The notes: generated from the sequence alone by a model not told the origin. Positions 17,768 through 26,701 are shown, counted from the stretch's first letter. The stretch: DNA of 64,000 nucleotides from Gillisia limnaea DSM 15749 (GCF_000243235.1 NZ_JH594606.1:724934-788933), one strand, 5' to 3'. Numbers and translations: made by a program.

Positions 17768-18352
17768 TTAACATTGAAGCAACATTGTGGTAATAAAACC
17801 GGCAATATGGCAATTCACTAAATTAGCTTTAAGGTATGAAAGCGCGTTGCTTATTTGCTTTTCTACAGTACGAATAGAAATATCCAGTTTCTCGGCAATT
17901 TCTGAATTACTGTAATTATCGAAACGGCTAAGAATAAAAATTTCCCGACATCTTGGCGGCAATTTTTTCACCTGAGAAAGCACTTCTTTTTCAAACTCCT
18001 GATATTCGAGACTAAGAACAGAATTGGAAGGATAAGGAATATTCTCAAGAATTTCTTCCTGGCTATTGGAGAATTTTAAACTTCTAAAATGATTGGCTAC
18101 CCGGTATTTCACCGATCTTAACAAATAAGCCTCAAGGTTTAATATTTGTGATTCTGAAGCTTTCTCCCAAAGACTAATAAAGATCTCCTGTACAATATCT
18201 TCACAAACCTTATCATCGCGGTAGATTTTATAGGCGTAAGAGTAGAGCCTTTTCCAATACCTGTCAAAAATTAAAGGAAAAACGGTATCATTCCCATTAC
18301 TCAAATCTGTTAATAACTGCTGGTCTGATATGGAAATTGCGTTCGTTTTCAT
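17768..18352 (-). CDS. ECF-type RNA polymerase sigma-70 factor (FecI-like)
   Basis: A 194-residue protein with region 2 (YKIYRDDKVCEDIVQEIF, about residues 37-54) and region 4 with a helix-turn-helix (LPPRCREIFILSRF, then SNSEIAEKLDISIRTVEKQI, about 134-170). It matches Bacteroidota sigma factors of the RpoE/FecI group paired with FecR and SusC. It should direct RNA polymerase to the susCD-phosphoesterase genes once its anti-sigma factor releases it. It is the first gene of the locus and has a hairpin directly before its start codon. Confidence 0.92.
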   Translation of the reverse strand: MKTNAISISDQQLLTDLSNGNDTVFPLIFDRYWKRLYSYAYKIYRDDKVCEDIVQEIFISLWEKASESQILNLEAYLLRSVKYRVANHFRSLKFSNSQEEILENIPYPSNSVLSLEYQEFEKEVLSQVKKLPPRCREIFILSRFDNYSNSEIAEKLDISIRTVEKQISNALSYLKANLVNCHIAGFITTMLLQC

Positions 18353-18360
18353 TAAAATTT

Positions 18361-18382
18361 AGGCTTTCCCAAAAGAAAGCCT
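18361..18382 (-). promoter_or_regulatory. Hairpin directly before the sigma-factor start codon
   Basis: AGGCTTTC and GAAAGCCT form an eight-base stem with a six-base loop, ending nine bases from the ATG at 18352. In the mRNA it would cover the ribosome-loading region and could limit translation of the sigma factor. On the other strand it has no proper T-run, so a terminator is less likely. A GTTTTG (-33-like) followed by 19 bases and TAACC lies about 60-90 bases further upstream. Confidence 0.4.
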
Positions 18383-18804
18383 TTAAACCGGGCTTCCCGT
18401 TTTCTAAGTTTTAAGCTTAGGTTATGAAAAATTAAATTCAAGACAAAATTTAAATTTCTAGTGTTCGATTTATCTGTAAAATGGTGGTGTAATCAATTAT
18501 CCTCTAAGGAAGTCTTTCAGACACTCATCGAATTATTCTGATAACATTTGTAGCGGGTAATCTGTGCTTTATTCCTGTATGACTTTCTCAGCAAGATATC
18601 GTTGTACATAGATATCTATACTTCTATTAAAGCGTTTACTCACACTTGGCACATTTTCACCGGAAAACCAGGTTTTTAATTCGGCATCCAAATTAAAGGT
18701 TCCGTCTGTTTAGAGTGAATGTTAAGGATGGAAATTTTATCCTTCCGGTTTTCAGCAAAAAAAAAGTCCAATGCTTTTATTTGAAAAAAAAACAGCTAAG
18801 CTGT
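18383..18804. other. Upstream region of the sigma gene and unassigned debris
   Basis: The left part should hold the promoter of the sigma gene. On the minus strand about 18572-18700 an unassigned fragment reads FNLDAELKTWFSGENVPSVS before ending in EKVIQE and a stop. I do not recognise it. No complete gene was found. Confidence 0.3.
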
Positions 18805-19024
18805 GTGGGACAAAAAAAACCAATTACCACTCACCTTGCCAGGAAATTGAGTCATCAATGGAGTCTCTATAGAATCGGTAAGCAAAATGCCTGGTCATAA
18901 AGATTTGAGAACAACTCAGCATTATGCAAAAATTGTTGACAGAAAGATCAGGGATGATTTGCAGGCGTTAAGAACAAAATTGGATGAGCAGCAGAAAAAT
19001 GTATCGGAGAAGTCAAAAAATTAA
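18805..19024 (+). pseudogene. Tyrosine recombinase (integrase) C-terminal remnant
   Basis: One frame reads CVGQKKPITTHLAR, the box with the catalytic HxxR. After a frameshift and a small deletion near 18845, another reads VINGVSIESVSKMPGHKDLR, followed by TTQHYAKIVDRKIRDDL with the tyrosine nucleophile, then ends at TAA 19022-19024. The order matches integrases of Bacteroidota mobile elements. The arm-binding and core domains are missing, so it is a relic of an integrated element that once lay here. Confidence 0.75.
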
Positions 19025-19521
19025 ATAAAGACAGGTAATATAAGATTTAGGTTTATCGGGTACTTACAGAAATTAATAGTGGAAGGCACTTTCAATTAGA
19101 TATTGCTCTTTTTTTGAAATGCTTATTTCATCGGCCATAGCTTTCCAATTCCTAACCACAGATTAAGACTTCCTCCATTATGATTCCCATTTCTTCATCA
19201 TTCAGCCGGAAATATTTACCAACGCTTTTTGCTAAATCATTAATCGAATGCATTGTCATCTATATTAATATTCAGAGCCAATCAATTTTTTAACAGAATA
19301 TCAATCTTTTCTGAAACCATAATCTATTATAAAAGATCCTGTAATTTAAGGCCGAATTTATCATCCGCTGCTAATTTTCCGAAATCATATTGCAAGTTCA
19401 TTACTTTAAATACATTTAAATACATGCCCCTAAATCTTTTAAAATCTGGAGATCTTAATATATCAGGAAATTATCAAAGGAAAATTAAACACACGATCAT
19501 ATCCAAGTTTAATCCTTAACC
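19025..19521. other. Gene-free stretch
   Basis: Contains a 36-codon minus-strand fragment (about 19139-19255) reading MTMHSINDLAKSVGKYFRLN that I cannot assign, and otherwise AT-rich DNA. It is possibly the remains of the same mobile element as the integrase relic. Confidence 0.3.
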
Positions 19522-21126
19522 TTACAACAAGGAGGCAATCAAACCCGGGGGACTATTTTCCTGGTATTCCGACAATCCAATGGTATTGATAAAATCATTC
19601 GAAAATACTTTGGCCATATCCTTTGAAAGCAAACTGCTTCTGTATTTTTTCCAGGTTTTGGCATTTTCACCATACATATTTTGTACCAGGCCCGGAAATC
19701 TCCAATCTGAATTTTTCCCCCAATGTAGGGTAAATGAAATATTGTTTTGTTGAAGCACTTCAATCATACGGCGACCGTATTCCTCCAGACTCATAAGCTT
19801 ATTTGACTTGCTCCAAAGCACACCATCTATTTCCAGCATACAGGTAATTGGGAATTTTGTAAACGCAAGTGTTGCATTGGATTGTTTTACAAAACGCATT
19901 GCAAAGATACCGGGAATGGGACCTTCATTTTTGGTCATTGCGCTTATAACGTTCAATGCTTGAACGGAATCCCTGATATCTACACCCACAGAACAGGCAA
20001 AGGACGGCCCCTGGTAGGCGGCGTCCCAAAAAGTTTCGTAAAGGGTTCCTATAGTTTCTTCATTTACTGCCGGAAGGATTGTATTTTCTAACCTTTTTAT
20101 AAACCACGGAATACTGGACGGAAAGCTTTCACTTATTTTGATCAGTAGGTAAATCAGGTCGCGATAAATCGATTTTTGTATTTTGGTGAAAGGATCGGGA
20201 TAGGGCAATTTATACGGTTTTTTGTAAATGACTTCTACCACATATTCGCTTTCATTTGTGTAAGGGTTCATAAAAACCTTATAGTGGTGCGGGCGTAACG
20301 GCTTTCCCTCTTCATCCACTTCGCCTCCAATTTTAAAAAGGGAATTTTTGAAATCCAAAGTTCTGGCAAGTTCCAGCGCTATTTGCTTATCTATTTTTCG
20401 CACATAGCGTTTTAACAAAAAGAGGTTTTCTGCTTCCAAAAGCACTCCGTGGACAAAACCAAATGAGCCCAGGCCTACCAGCGCGGCATTAAAAAGACCG
20501 TCATTGCGTATTACTTTGGCATTCAGTTTTTGGGCAAAAGCATCGGTAAGTCCGGGATGGGTATGCCGTTCTAAATAGATATTGTCATCCGGGTTTGGTC
20601 CAATAATCAAATTAAGACCTACCACATAATCCTGTACAGCACCTACATCCAAGGCTGATCCGTGAACCCCTGTGGAAATACAACCCGCTATGGTCTGGCC
20701 ATTACTGGCACCTGAGGTTTTAAGTGATTTGCCGTGTTCTTCTAATTTTTGTGATATCTCCTTAATGGTATTTCCACATTCAAAAAAATATAAATTTTCT
20801 GCCTCGAATGGAGATTGAGGGTGCACATCCTGAGGAAAGATATTGAGGTCCAGGTTCATTAAATTATTCTGGTGTACACGCTCGTGCTGGTGTGCGATAC
20901 TGGACATAGACCAACGAGAGCCATATGCCCTGAACCCTTCGTTATTATCGCGACTATCCTTGAGCAACCGTTGTATTTCAAGCGCGGCGTCATTGTAGCG
21001 GCCTACGGTTGATGGCATATTGGCCTTTCCTTCAAGCCTGGTAATGTAGAGTTTTTTTAAAGGGAATGGCCCATTTTTATGTAAGGTATCCCATTCTGTT
21101 TTATTGAATACTGTTGTTGTAGCCAT
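19522..21126 (-). CDS. FAD-linked oxidase (aldonolactone oxidase-like)
   Basis: A 534-residue protein of the FAD-binding type 4 family. The FAD domain shows FRAYGSRWSMSSIA (about 62-75), LYFFECGNTIKEISQKLEEH, and GASNGQTIAGCISTGVHGSA (about 138-157), which corresponds to the pyrophosphate-binding STGTHG loop of sugar-lactone oxidases. The C-terminal half has the ALO-like cap, ending HWGKNSDWRFPGLV, where the family usually carries HWAK. Likely reaction: oxidation of a sugar or aldonolactone with FAD. There is no signal peptide, so it is cytosolic. It starts four bases after a small lipoprotein gene, so the pair is co-transcribed. The substrate is unknown. Confidence 0.75.
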   Translation of the reverse strand: MATTTVFNKTEWDTLHKNGPFPLKKLYITRLEGKANMPSTVGRYNDAALEIQRLLKDSRDNNEGFRAYGSRWSMSSIAHQHERVHQNNLMNLDLNIFPQDVHPQSPFEAENLYFFECGNTIKEISQKLEEHGKSLKTSGASNGQTIAGCISTGVHGSALDVGAVQDYVVGLNLIIGPNPDDNIYLERHTHPGLTDAFAQKLNAKVIRNDGLFNAALVGLGSFGFVHGVLLEAENLFLLKRYVRKIDKQIALELARTLDFKNSLFKIGGEVDEEGKPLRPHHYKVFMNPYTNESEYVVEVIYKKPYKLPYPDPFTKIQKSIYRDLIYLLIKISESFPSSIPWFIKRLENTILPAVNEETIGTLYETFWDAAYQGPSFACSVGVDIRDSVQALNVISAMTKNEGPIPGIFAMRFVKQSNATLAFTKFPITCMLEIDGVLWSKSNKLMSLEEYGRRMIEVLQQNNISFTLHWGKNSDWRFPGLVQNMYGENAKTWKKYRSSLLSKDMAKVFSNDFINTIGLSEYQENSPPGLIASLL

Positions 21127-21130
21127 GACA

Positions 21131-21490
21131 TCAATTTTCAGGTTTCATACAAACATATTTGAGCTTCACTTTGCGTTTGTTACCGAAAGAAATAAGGTAC
21201 AGAAGGCTTCCCCCGAAGGTGTTTTTATATTCAACGGAAAATAATTTTCCTGTTTCACAACCTTCCCTCAAAACACGAAAGGAAATACCTTCAGTAGTAA
21301 TTCCGGCTTTGATAACAGTGTCAATCTCCACAACCATTTTGTCACGGTACCAATCGTCCCTTTCCATTTCATCGGGAGGCATCGGGGATCCCATGGTGCT
21401 AACAATACGAACGGAATAACAGGATGACATAAGAAAGAATAACGCTGCGATCAATACCGTCTTCAAATAAAACTTAAGGCATGGTTTCAT
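21131..21490 (-). CDS. Small lipoprotein
   Basis: I place the start at the methionine of MKPCLKFYLK (21490), because the 14 residues upstream would add an unlikely hydrophobic leader before the true signal peptide. The signal peptide ends with the lipobox FLMSSC. The mature part of about 95 residues has GCETGKLFSVEYKNTFGGSL, weakly reminiscent of Bor-type lipoproteins, and ends in KYVCMKPEN. It lies four bases before the FAD-oxidase gene. Function unknown. Confidence 0.6.
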   Translation of the reverse strand: MKPCLKFYLKTVLIAALFFLMSSCYSVRIVSTMGSPMPPDEMERDDWYRDKMVVEIDTVIKAGITTEGISFRVLREGCETGKLFSVEYKNTFGGSLLYLISFGNKRKVKLKYVCMKPEN

Positions 21491-21532
21491 ATGGTGCGAT
21501 ATTAAAAAAATTATTGACCCTGTAAAAACCAA

Positions 21533-22349
21533 ACAATGAGCACTGTTGGGGATGCTTCAAAACTTTTTACAAGCTTAAAAGTTTCATTTATTGATTTGTA
21601 CATAAAATTATGCTTTTTTTGAAAATAAAATCTCTTTCCGTTCATATTTAAAATCCGTAATGTCCGGTTTAAGATTAAAGACAGCTTCACTGTATCAGTG
21701 TTTTTAGAAAAAAAAATTTAAATTATGAAAGTTCTATGTTGTAATCCAAAGCAAGGTGTAAATAATGAAAACATCCGAATTGCCCGTAATCATTCATATT
21801 CCACCAAGTCAAAAAAACTTTACCGGAGCAAGCTCACGAGGCATCCACAGGAAATAATATTTTAATTTCGAGGCAAGCCTCGGAGCATTTAAATCTCGAT
21901 TATCGAGTAAATTTAGTTGGACACATTACTGGTTCTATTACAATCTGCTTAAAATGAGTTCAAGGAATTACCCTTAACTAATTTTTGACAAAATGAATTT
22001 TATGGCTTCCGCCGGCAGAATGGATTTATTCAGAGATGAGGTTAAAACATTTAAATGATTCATTTACAGAAAAATAAGATAAGTGCTTCTAAACCTTCAA
22101 CTTTTATTTTGTAGGAGTATTTAATTGCCTTAACGAGATATTCGATCAAAATATATAAAGAATAATTTTATATCTTTAAATTAAACAGAAACAGTAAGGG
22201 AATTTTTTACCTGATGGTTTTCAAAATTCACCTGCTCCCTAAGATTTATAACCAATATAGCATCTCTCATATTTCTGAAAGTTTAAACCATAGGTACAAC
22301 TCAGGAAACTTTCTTTACAGAGATATATTAAGTCTTTTTATTAACTTCA
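21533..22349. other. Long spacer before the patatin gene
   Basis: About 800 bases without a gene. It contains a palindromic dispersed repeat at about 21866-21922. TATCTTTA near 22169 resembles a -7 box and could serve the patatin-like gene. No other structure was recognised. Confidence 0.35.
21866..21922. repeat. Dispersed palindromic repeat (CGAGGC-aa-GCCTCG type)
   Basis: TTTCGAGGCAAGCCTCGGAG followed by TTTAAATCTCGATTATCGAG forms two successive hairpins. A related copy in inverse orientation lies at about 24827-24852 (TCGAGGCAAGTCTCGGG in the reverse strand), between the arsenate reductase and ACR3 genes. The shared core suggests a REP-like family. Confidence 0.5.
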
Positions 22350-22364
22350 ATGAAAGTCAATATT

Positions 22365-23423
22365 ATGACCAATCTTAAAATTCTTTCTATTGACGGCGGC
22401 GGCACCAGAGGAGTGATTCCTGCAACTATTCTTCACAGGATTTTTGAGGAAACAGGAAAACATCCTGTAGATCTTTACGACTTGATGGCGGGGACTTCTA
22501 CCGGAGGTATACTTTGTACCGGTTATGCATACGGGATATCAACCAGAGAAATGCTCAAACTTTATCTTGAAAAATCTGCTGAAATTTTTCACGATTCCGG
22601 GTGGGATGATCTTAGAGACGGATTTGGAAAAAATATTGGCGCAGATTATTCCAATAAAAAATTCAAGTCAATCCTCAAAAATATTTTTGAAGACAATACG
22701 CTTCAGGATATTAGAGAAAGGAATTCTAACGGTAAAGCCAGGCTAATGGTCTGCAGCTTTGATCTAAATCCTGAGGAGGTAAATACTAAGGTTTCTGCAA
22801 AAAGCAGACCCATGAATTTTAGACCCCGAATTTTTCACAGTGACTTTATGAGAGATCAGGATGTTAGTCTTACAGACCTGTGTTTAATGACATCGGCAGG
22901 GCCCACTTATTTCCCTATTTACAAGGATCACATTGATGGTGGAGTTTCACTTAATAACCCGGCTATGGCAGCTTTAGCTTATGCTATAAATAAACGAAAA
23001 GACGGAGTAAAGGAGTATCGGCATCCGGATGGTAAAATGAAAGGTTTAGGTAAAGAATTGAAGGATGTAAAAATATTTTCACTGGGTTGTGGAACTTCTA
23101 ATCATAATTATATTTCATCTTCAGAAATAAAAAAGAAAAAAAATGGAGACTGGGGAAATCTTCAATGGGTGAAATACTTACCCGATATGCTTACCGAAAC
23201 TAATATGCAGGCCTCAGACTATTACGTAAACCAACTTTTGGGAAAGGATCAATATAAAAGAATTCAGCTATATTTCGATTTACCCGAAGCTCCGGGATTA
23301 ATCAGAGGCAAAACTGTGGGTTTGGACGTAAAAAGAAAGGACCTGCTCAAAGCGATGATCCAATATGCTAATGAGGTCTTCGATAGGGAAAAAGATCAAA
23401 TTTTTGAATTTCTGGAAATTTGA
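22365..23423 (+). CDS. Patatin-like phospholipase
   Basis: About 352 residues from the start MTNLKILSIDGGG; an ATG 15 bases earlier (22350) is also in frame. All patatin motifs are present: the oxyanion loop DGGGTRG (10-16), the nucleophile elbow GTSTGG (Ser45 within 43-48) and the catalytic Asp in DGG (about residue 190). No signal peptide or transmembrane segment is visible, so it is a cytosolic lipid acyl hydrolase of the bacterial patatin group. Related proteins serve as CBASS effectors (CapV), but no cGAS-like gene is adjacent. It is flanked by long spacers on both sides and appears to be a single-gene unit. Confidence 0.88.
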   Translation: MTNLKILSIDGGGTRGVIPATILHRIFEETGKHPVDLYDLMAGTSTGGILCTGYAYGISTREMLKLYLEKSAEIFHDSGWDDLRDGFGKNIGADYSNKKFKSILKNIFEDNTLQDIRERNSNGKARLMVCSFDLNPEEVNTKVSAKSRPMNFRPRIFHSDFMRDQDVSLTDLCLMTSAGPTYFPIYKDHIDGGVSLNNPAMAALAYAINKRKDGVKEYRHPDGKMKGLGKELKDVKIFSLGCGTSNHNYISSSEIKKKKNGDWGNLQWVKYLPDMLTETNMQASDYYVNQLLGKDQYKRIQLYFDLPEAPGLIRGKTVGLDVKRKDLLKAMIQYANEVFDREKDQIFEFLEI

Positions 23424-23740
23424 TACGCCAAAGATTGAAATAGTTAGAATATTAGGCCGGTAAGAGTTTTAAATATAGAGTAATATCTTCAAAACCGTAC
23501 ATCTCGATTTTTACGGGCTCTTTAATTTCAGGTGACAATTACTCGGAATGTATTGAACCACTATTTTTTCATCTTCAACAATCTAATTTAATCAAGAACC
23601 CCGGGGCATCCCCAAAGCTACGGGACGGGGAATCTTCCCGACGGTCAGGCGGGTTAAATCCTCAATGAGGGATTAAACGTTTCATATTGATTCTACCTTG
23701 CATTTGATAAATCTCTAAAATGGTATACCTGCATGCCGTT
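23424..23740. other. Spacer with terminator-like hairpin
   Basis: Between the converging patatin and ACR3 genes. AATCCTCAATGAGGGATT at about 23664-23681 forms a hairpin and matches the hairpin at 24802-24820. GC-rich palindromic sequence (CGGGACGGGGAATCTTCCCG) precedes it. These are likely bidirectional terminators or repeat debris. No gene was found. Confidence 0.4.
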
Positions 23741-24790
23741 CTATTGGTCTATAATATCGATCTCATAGTTATTTTTATTTGCATAGGCCACCAGAGAAAG
23801 CATCACCGGCACTTCCACCAAAACCCCTACCACACAAACCAAAGCCGCCGGACTTTGCAGCCCAAACAATCCAATTGCCACTGCCACTGAAAGTTCAAAG
23901 AAATTGCTTGCACCAATCATTGCCGCCGGCGCACATACGGGATGAGTTAATTTTAATTTTTTTCCGGTAAACCAGGTAGCAAAAAAGATAAAGTAGGTTT
24001 GAATGATCAACGGCACAGCGATAAGGAAAATAACCAGCGGATTATTAAGAATATTTTCTCCCTGAAATGCAAAAAGCAAAACCAGCGTAAGCAACAGGGC
24101 AATGATGCTCACGGGCTTTAATTTTGGCAAAAAATCTAATTTAAACCAGTCTGCCCCTTGTTTTTTAATGAGTAAATTACTTGTAAGAATTCCGGCAACC
24201 AAAGGAATCACCACGTAGATCAATATACTTAAAATGAGGGTTTCATAGGGCACCACTACATCCGTTATGCCCAGTAATAATCCTACAATGGGAACAAATG
24301 CCACCAAAATAATAAGATCGTTGACAGATACCTGCATTAAAGTATAATTAGGATCCCCATCGGTTAAATAAGACCATACAAAAACCATGGCAGTACAGGG
24401 CGCCGCACCCAGGATAATAGCCCCGGCAATATACTCACCGGCCAGGGCGGGATCTATAAACGCTGCAAATATCTTGGTGAAAAAGATCCAGGCAAAAAAT
24501 GCCATGGTGAAGGGTTTTACCAGCCAGTTCATGACCAATGTCAAAATAATACCTTTAGGCCTCCTCCCAATCTTTTTTATACTGGTAAAATCTATCTGAA
24601 GCATCATAGGGTAGATCATCATCCAGATGAGAATTGCAATAGGGATATTTACATGGTATATCTCCCAGGTGCTCATTACCTGCATGGCATCACCGGCAAT
24701 AAATCCAATAAAAATGCCGGCTGCAATACAAAGGGTGACCCATAAACTTAGATATTTTTCAAAAAACGCGATTTCCTTTTTAGCTGCCAT
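23741..24790 (-). CDS. acr3: ACR3-family arsenite efflux transporter
   Basis: A 349-residue inner-membrane protein with about ten hydrophobic segments. Typical ACR3 sequence is present: SLWVTLCIAAGIFIG near the start, GAAPCTAMVFVWSYLTDGDP with the conserved Cys at about 132, and CAPAAMIGASNFFELSVAVA near 285. ACR3 pumps export arsenite from the cytosol. It is the last gene of the ars operon, 62 bases after the arsenate reductase-type gene, with a hairpin repeat in the gap that could reduce its expression. Confidence 0.95.
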   Translation of the reverse strand: MAAKKEIAFFEKYLSLWVTLCIAAGIFIGFIAGDAMQVMSTWEIYHVNIPIAILIWMMIYPMMLQIDFTSIKKIGRRPKGIILTLVMNWLVKPFTMAFFAWIFFTKIFAAFIDPALAGEYIAGAIILGAAPCTAMVFVWSYLTDGDPNYTLMQVSVNDLIILVAFVPIVGLLLGITDVVVPYETLILSILIYVVIPLVAGILTSNLLIKKQGADWFKLDFLPKLKPVSIIALLLTLVLLFAFQGENILNNPLVIFLIAVPLIIQTYFIFFATWFTGKKLKLTHPVCAPAAMIGASNFFELSVAVAIGLFGLQSPAALVCVVGVLVEVPVMLSLVAYANKNNYEIDIIDQ

Positions 24791-24801
24791 TACTGTACTT
24801 T

Positions 24802-24826
24802 AATCCCTCATTGAGGGGTTTTTTTC
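24802..24826. repeat. Hairpin repeat in the arsenic operon
   Basis: AATCCCTCA and TGAGGGGTT form a nine-base stem with a T-run on the plus strand, matching the hairpin near 23664. Directly to its right is the CGAGGC-type palindrome shared with 21866-21885. It lies between the arsenate reductase-type and acr3 genes, inside the operon. Confidence 0.5.
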
Positions 24827-24852
24827 CCGAGACTTGCCTCGAAACTTTAAAT

Positions 24853-25518
24853 CTATTTTATTTCATACTTCGCGGGGTTGCCCTGAAGTTCCTGAATTTG
24901 TGAAAAAACATATTTTAATTCGGTTGCGATCTGTGTGCTGCGCTCCAGGTACTTTTGGTTTTGCTCCGCAGTTCCATCAAAAGCTTTAGGATCTTCATAG
25001 GTAATGGGGATACGCTTTTCTGCTCCGGCGATAAAAGGACAACCGGCATCGGCCTGCGAACAGGTCATAATAGCGGCAAAGCCGGATACCGGATTGAATG
25101 CATTCTCATAGGTTTTTGAAAATCCTACTACTGGATGGGCATTTTCACCAAATTTAATGCTGTACACCGGATTTTTCCCTTCGGAAAGCTTCGTAATCTC
25201 AAAGCCTTGTTCTTCCAATGTTTGGGCGGCCTTAAGAAACAATTCGGTTGCTTCCGTTCCTCCCCAATAGCAAAACACATTTTGAATATTATAATGCGCA
25301 GCCATAGCCTGTGCCCAAATTTGTGACAAATGGCTTCTTCGGGAATTGTGGGTACAAATGAAGTTTAGGCTTACCAGCTGTTTAGTTTCAGCTTTTTCCT
25401 GAATATATTCAACAAGGGGTTGTAAAATCTTCTTTCTTTCTTCTGAAATAGAATAGAGGTCTAAAGCTGTGATGCTTTCCTCTACTTTCTGAAAGAGATT
25501 ATTATTGGTTTCGTGCAT
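24853..25518 (-). CDS. Arsenate reductase-type low-molecular-weight phosphatase
   Basis: A 221-residue protein with the LMW-phosphatase/ArsC active-site loop CTHNSRRS: Cys55, then five residues and Arg61. DAGCPFIAGAEKRIPITYEDP further on carries a downstream cysteine and the general-acid region. Thioredoxin-coupled ArsC enzymes of this fold reduce arsenate to arsenite, which ACR3 then exports. The protein is about 80 residues longer than the minimal ArsC because of an N-terminal helical extension and extra C-terminal helix, as is common in Bacteroidota. It is placed between DUF6428 and acr3. Confidence 0.88.
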   Translation of the reverse strand: MHETNNNLFQKVEESITALDLYSISEERKKILQPLVEYIQEKAETKQLVSLNFICTHNSRRSHLSQIWAQAMAAHYNIQNVFCYWGGTEATELFLKAAQTLEEQGFEITKLSEGKNPVYSIKFGENAHPVVGFSKTYENAFNPVSGFAAIMTCSQADAGCPFIAGAEKRIPITYEDPKAFDGTAEQNQKYLERSTQIATELKYVFSQIQELQGNPAKYEIK

Positions 25519-25550
25519 TTGATTGGTAGTAAGGTTGGATTTTATTCAAC

Positions 25551-26004
25551 TTAACAACACCCGGAATTTGGCTTACAAGCAGAATTTTGCACGGAAACAG
25601 GAAGTGTTTCCAATGGAATATTACATTTATCTTTAGCCAGGCAGTCGGTATTTTTTGATGTAAGCAAAAAATTCCTGCCATCGTGATCAAGTCCAAATTT
25701 CTGGATGGTTTGTCCCTGATATTCCACTTCTATTTCCAAATCCGGCAGTTTAAGGGCTTTTTCAGATAACTCTATGATGTGGATCAATTTTTCAGGATGA
25801 ATTCGGTGATCATAGTCATTGGCATTCCAAAGTTGAATTGATCACTTCCTCTAATCGTTCCGTCCCTCCACAATCAATATAATGTTTCGTGACTTTTCCT
25901 ATCTCGGTAACGTGAAAATGCCGCGGAACAAGGTTTCCGTCCGGCAGTACAAACTGTAATAAATCTGCTTGTCGCAGAATATCTTTAATTTCTGAAAGTT
26001 TCAT
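25551..26004 (-). pseudogene. DUF6428-family arsenic-operon protein, frameshifted
   Basis: The first frame starts with MKLSEIKDILRQADLLQFVL (26004) and reads VPRHFHVTEIGKVTKHYIDC before stopping at STLECQ. The other frame continues LWNANDYDHRIHPEKL and IELSEKALKLPDLEIEVEYQ, ending CKPNSGCC. Joined, they give the usual length of about 150 residues for this family, known to me from flavobacterial ars operons. The frame is lost near 25840-25850, where one or two bases appear to be missing or added. The Cys-rich end (CKPNSGCC) suggests metal or arsenic binding, which is inference. Confidence 0.8.
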
Positions 26005-26030
26005 AAGTTTAAATTTTTGAACAATAAATA

Positions 26031-26387
26031 TTAACAACAAGTATCATAATCTGAAGGAGGAGTAAATTCTTCAAAAAACAGGTTAAACCGAAGCTTAATT
26101 TCAGCCCAGCGTTGCGAATTGATACAGTAACTTACAGAAACCCCCTCGATGGTTCCCTGGATGATCCCGCTGTTTTTCAATTCCTTTAAATGCTGACTAA
26201 TAGTAGCTTGTGCCAGGCCCAGTTCCTCCACTAAATGCCCGTTGAAACAGGTATTAGATTGCAGCAAATATTCAATGATGGCTATACGTGCCGGATGTGC
26301 AAAAACCTTGGCTACACTTGCCAGTTCATTTTGCTTTTCGGTAAACAGATCGGTTTTGGTTACTCCCATTTTAATATAATTTTTCAA
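26031..26387 (-). CDS. arsR: ArsR-family transcriptional repressor
   Basis: A 118-residue winged-helix protein: FAHPARIAIIEYLL, then LVEELGLAQATISQHLKELK (recognition helix, about 54-73) and the wing GTIEGVSVSYCIN. Cysteines in SNTCFNG (Cys47), SYCIN and the terminal YDTCC could bind arsenite. It is the first gene of the operon and should repress it until arsenite is present. An internal start at MGVTKTDL (26369) is possible. The gap to DUF6428 is 26 bases. Confidence 0.92.
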   Translation of the reverse strand: MKNYIKMGVTKTDLFTEKQNELASVAKVFAHPARIAIIEYLLQSNTCFNGHLVEELGLAQATISQHLKELKNSGIIQGTIEGVSVSYCINSQRWAEIKLRFNLFFEEFTPPSDYDTCC

Positions 26388-26701
26388 ATTGATCCCCGCT
26401 TTAAAAATCCAGCAAGGCTACTACTATTTCTACTTTTTGGCCAATATGAGATTTCTTTTCAGATCGTATAGCACACCAAAGCATCAATACATTGCAATAT
26501 TACGATACAGTAGATTAATAAACAAAAAATATGTATGTTTTTAAACCTTCCTTGTTATGTTAAACGCCCGGGAGATCACCACCAACCTCCACTCACCTTT
26601 TATAATATTCAAGGCCCAATTATTCGCAATTAAGATCTTTTTACTTTATTTGTTAATCCGCTACCTTTAACAGCAAAAGGAAAACAGCAAACCCTAAACG
26701 A
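26388..26701. other. Divergent spacer between arsR and the neuC-type gene
   Basis: Should contain the ars promoter and operator on one strand and the promoter of the polysaccharide genes on the other. An imperfect dyad around ATTGCAATATTACGATAC (about 26490-26508) is the best operator candidate. The end, ACAGCAAACCCTAAACG, belongs to the AAAC-rich spacer repeats seen before other genes of this region. Confidence 0.35.

Noticed and set aside
22365-26387. CBASS or other defence island around the patatin gene
   Set aside because: No cyclase, sensor or nuclease gene is adjacent; the neighbours are the arsenic operon and gene-free DNA.
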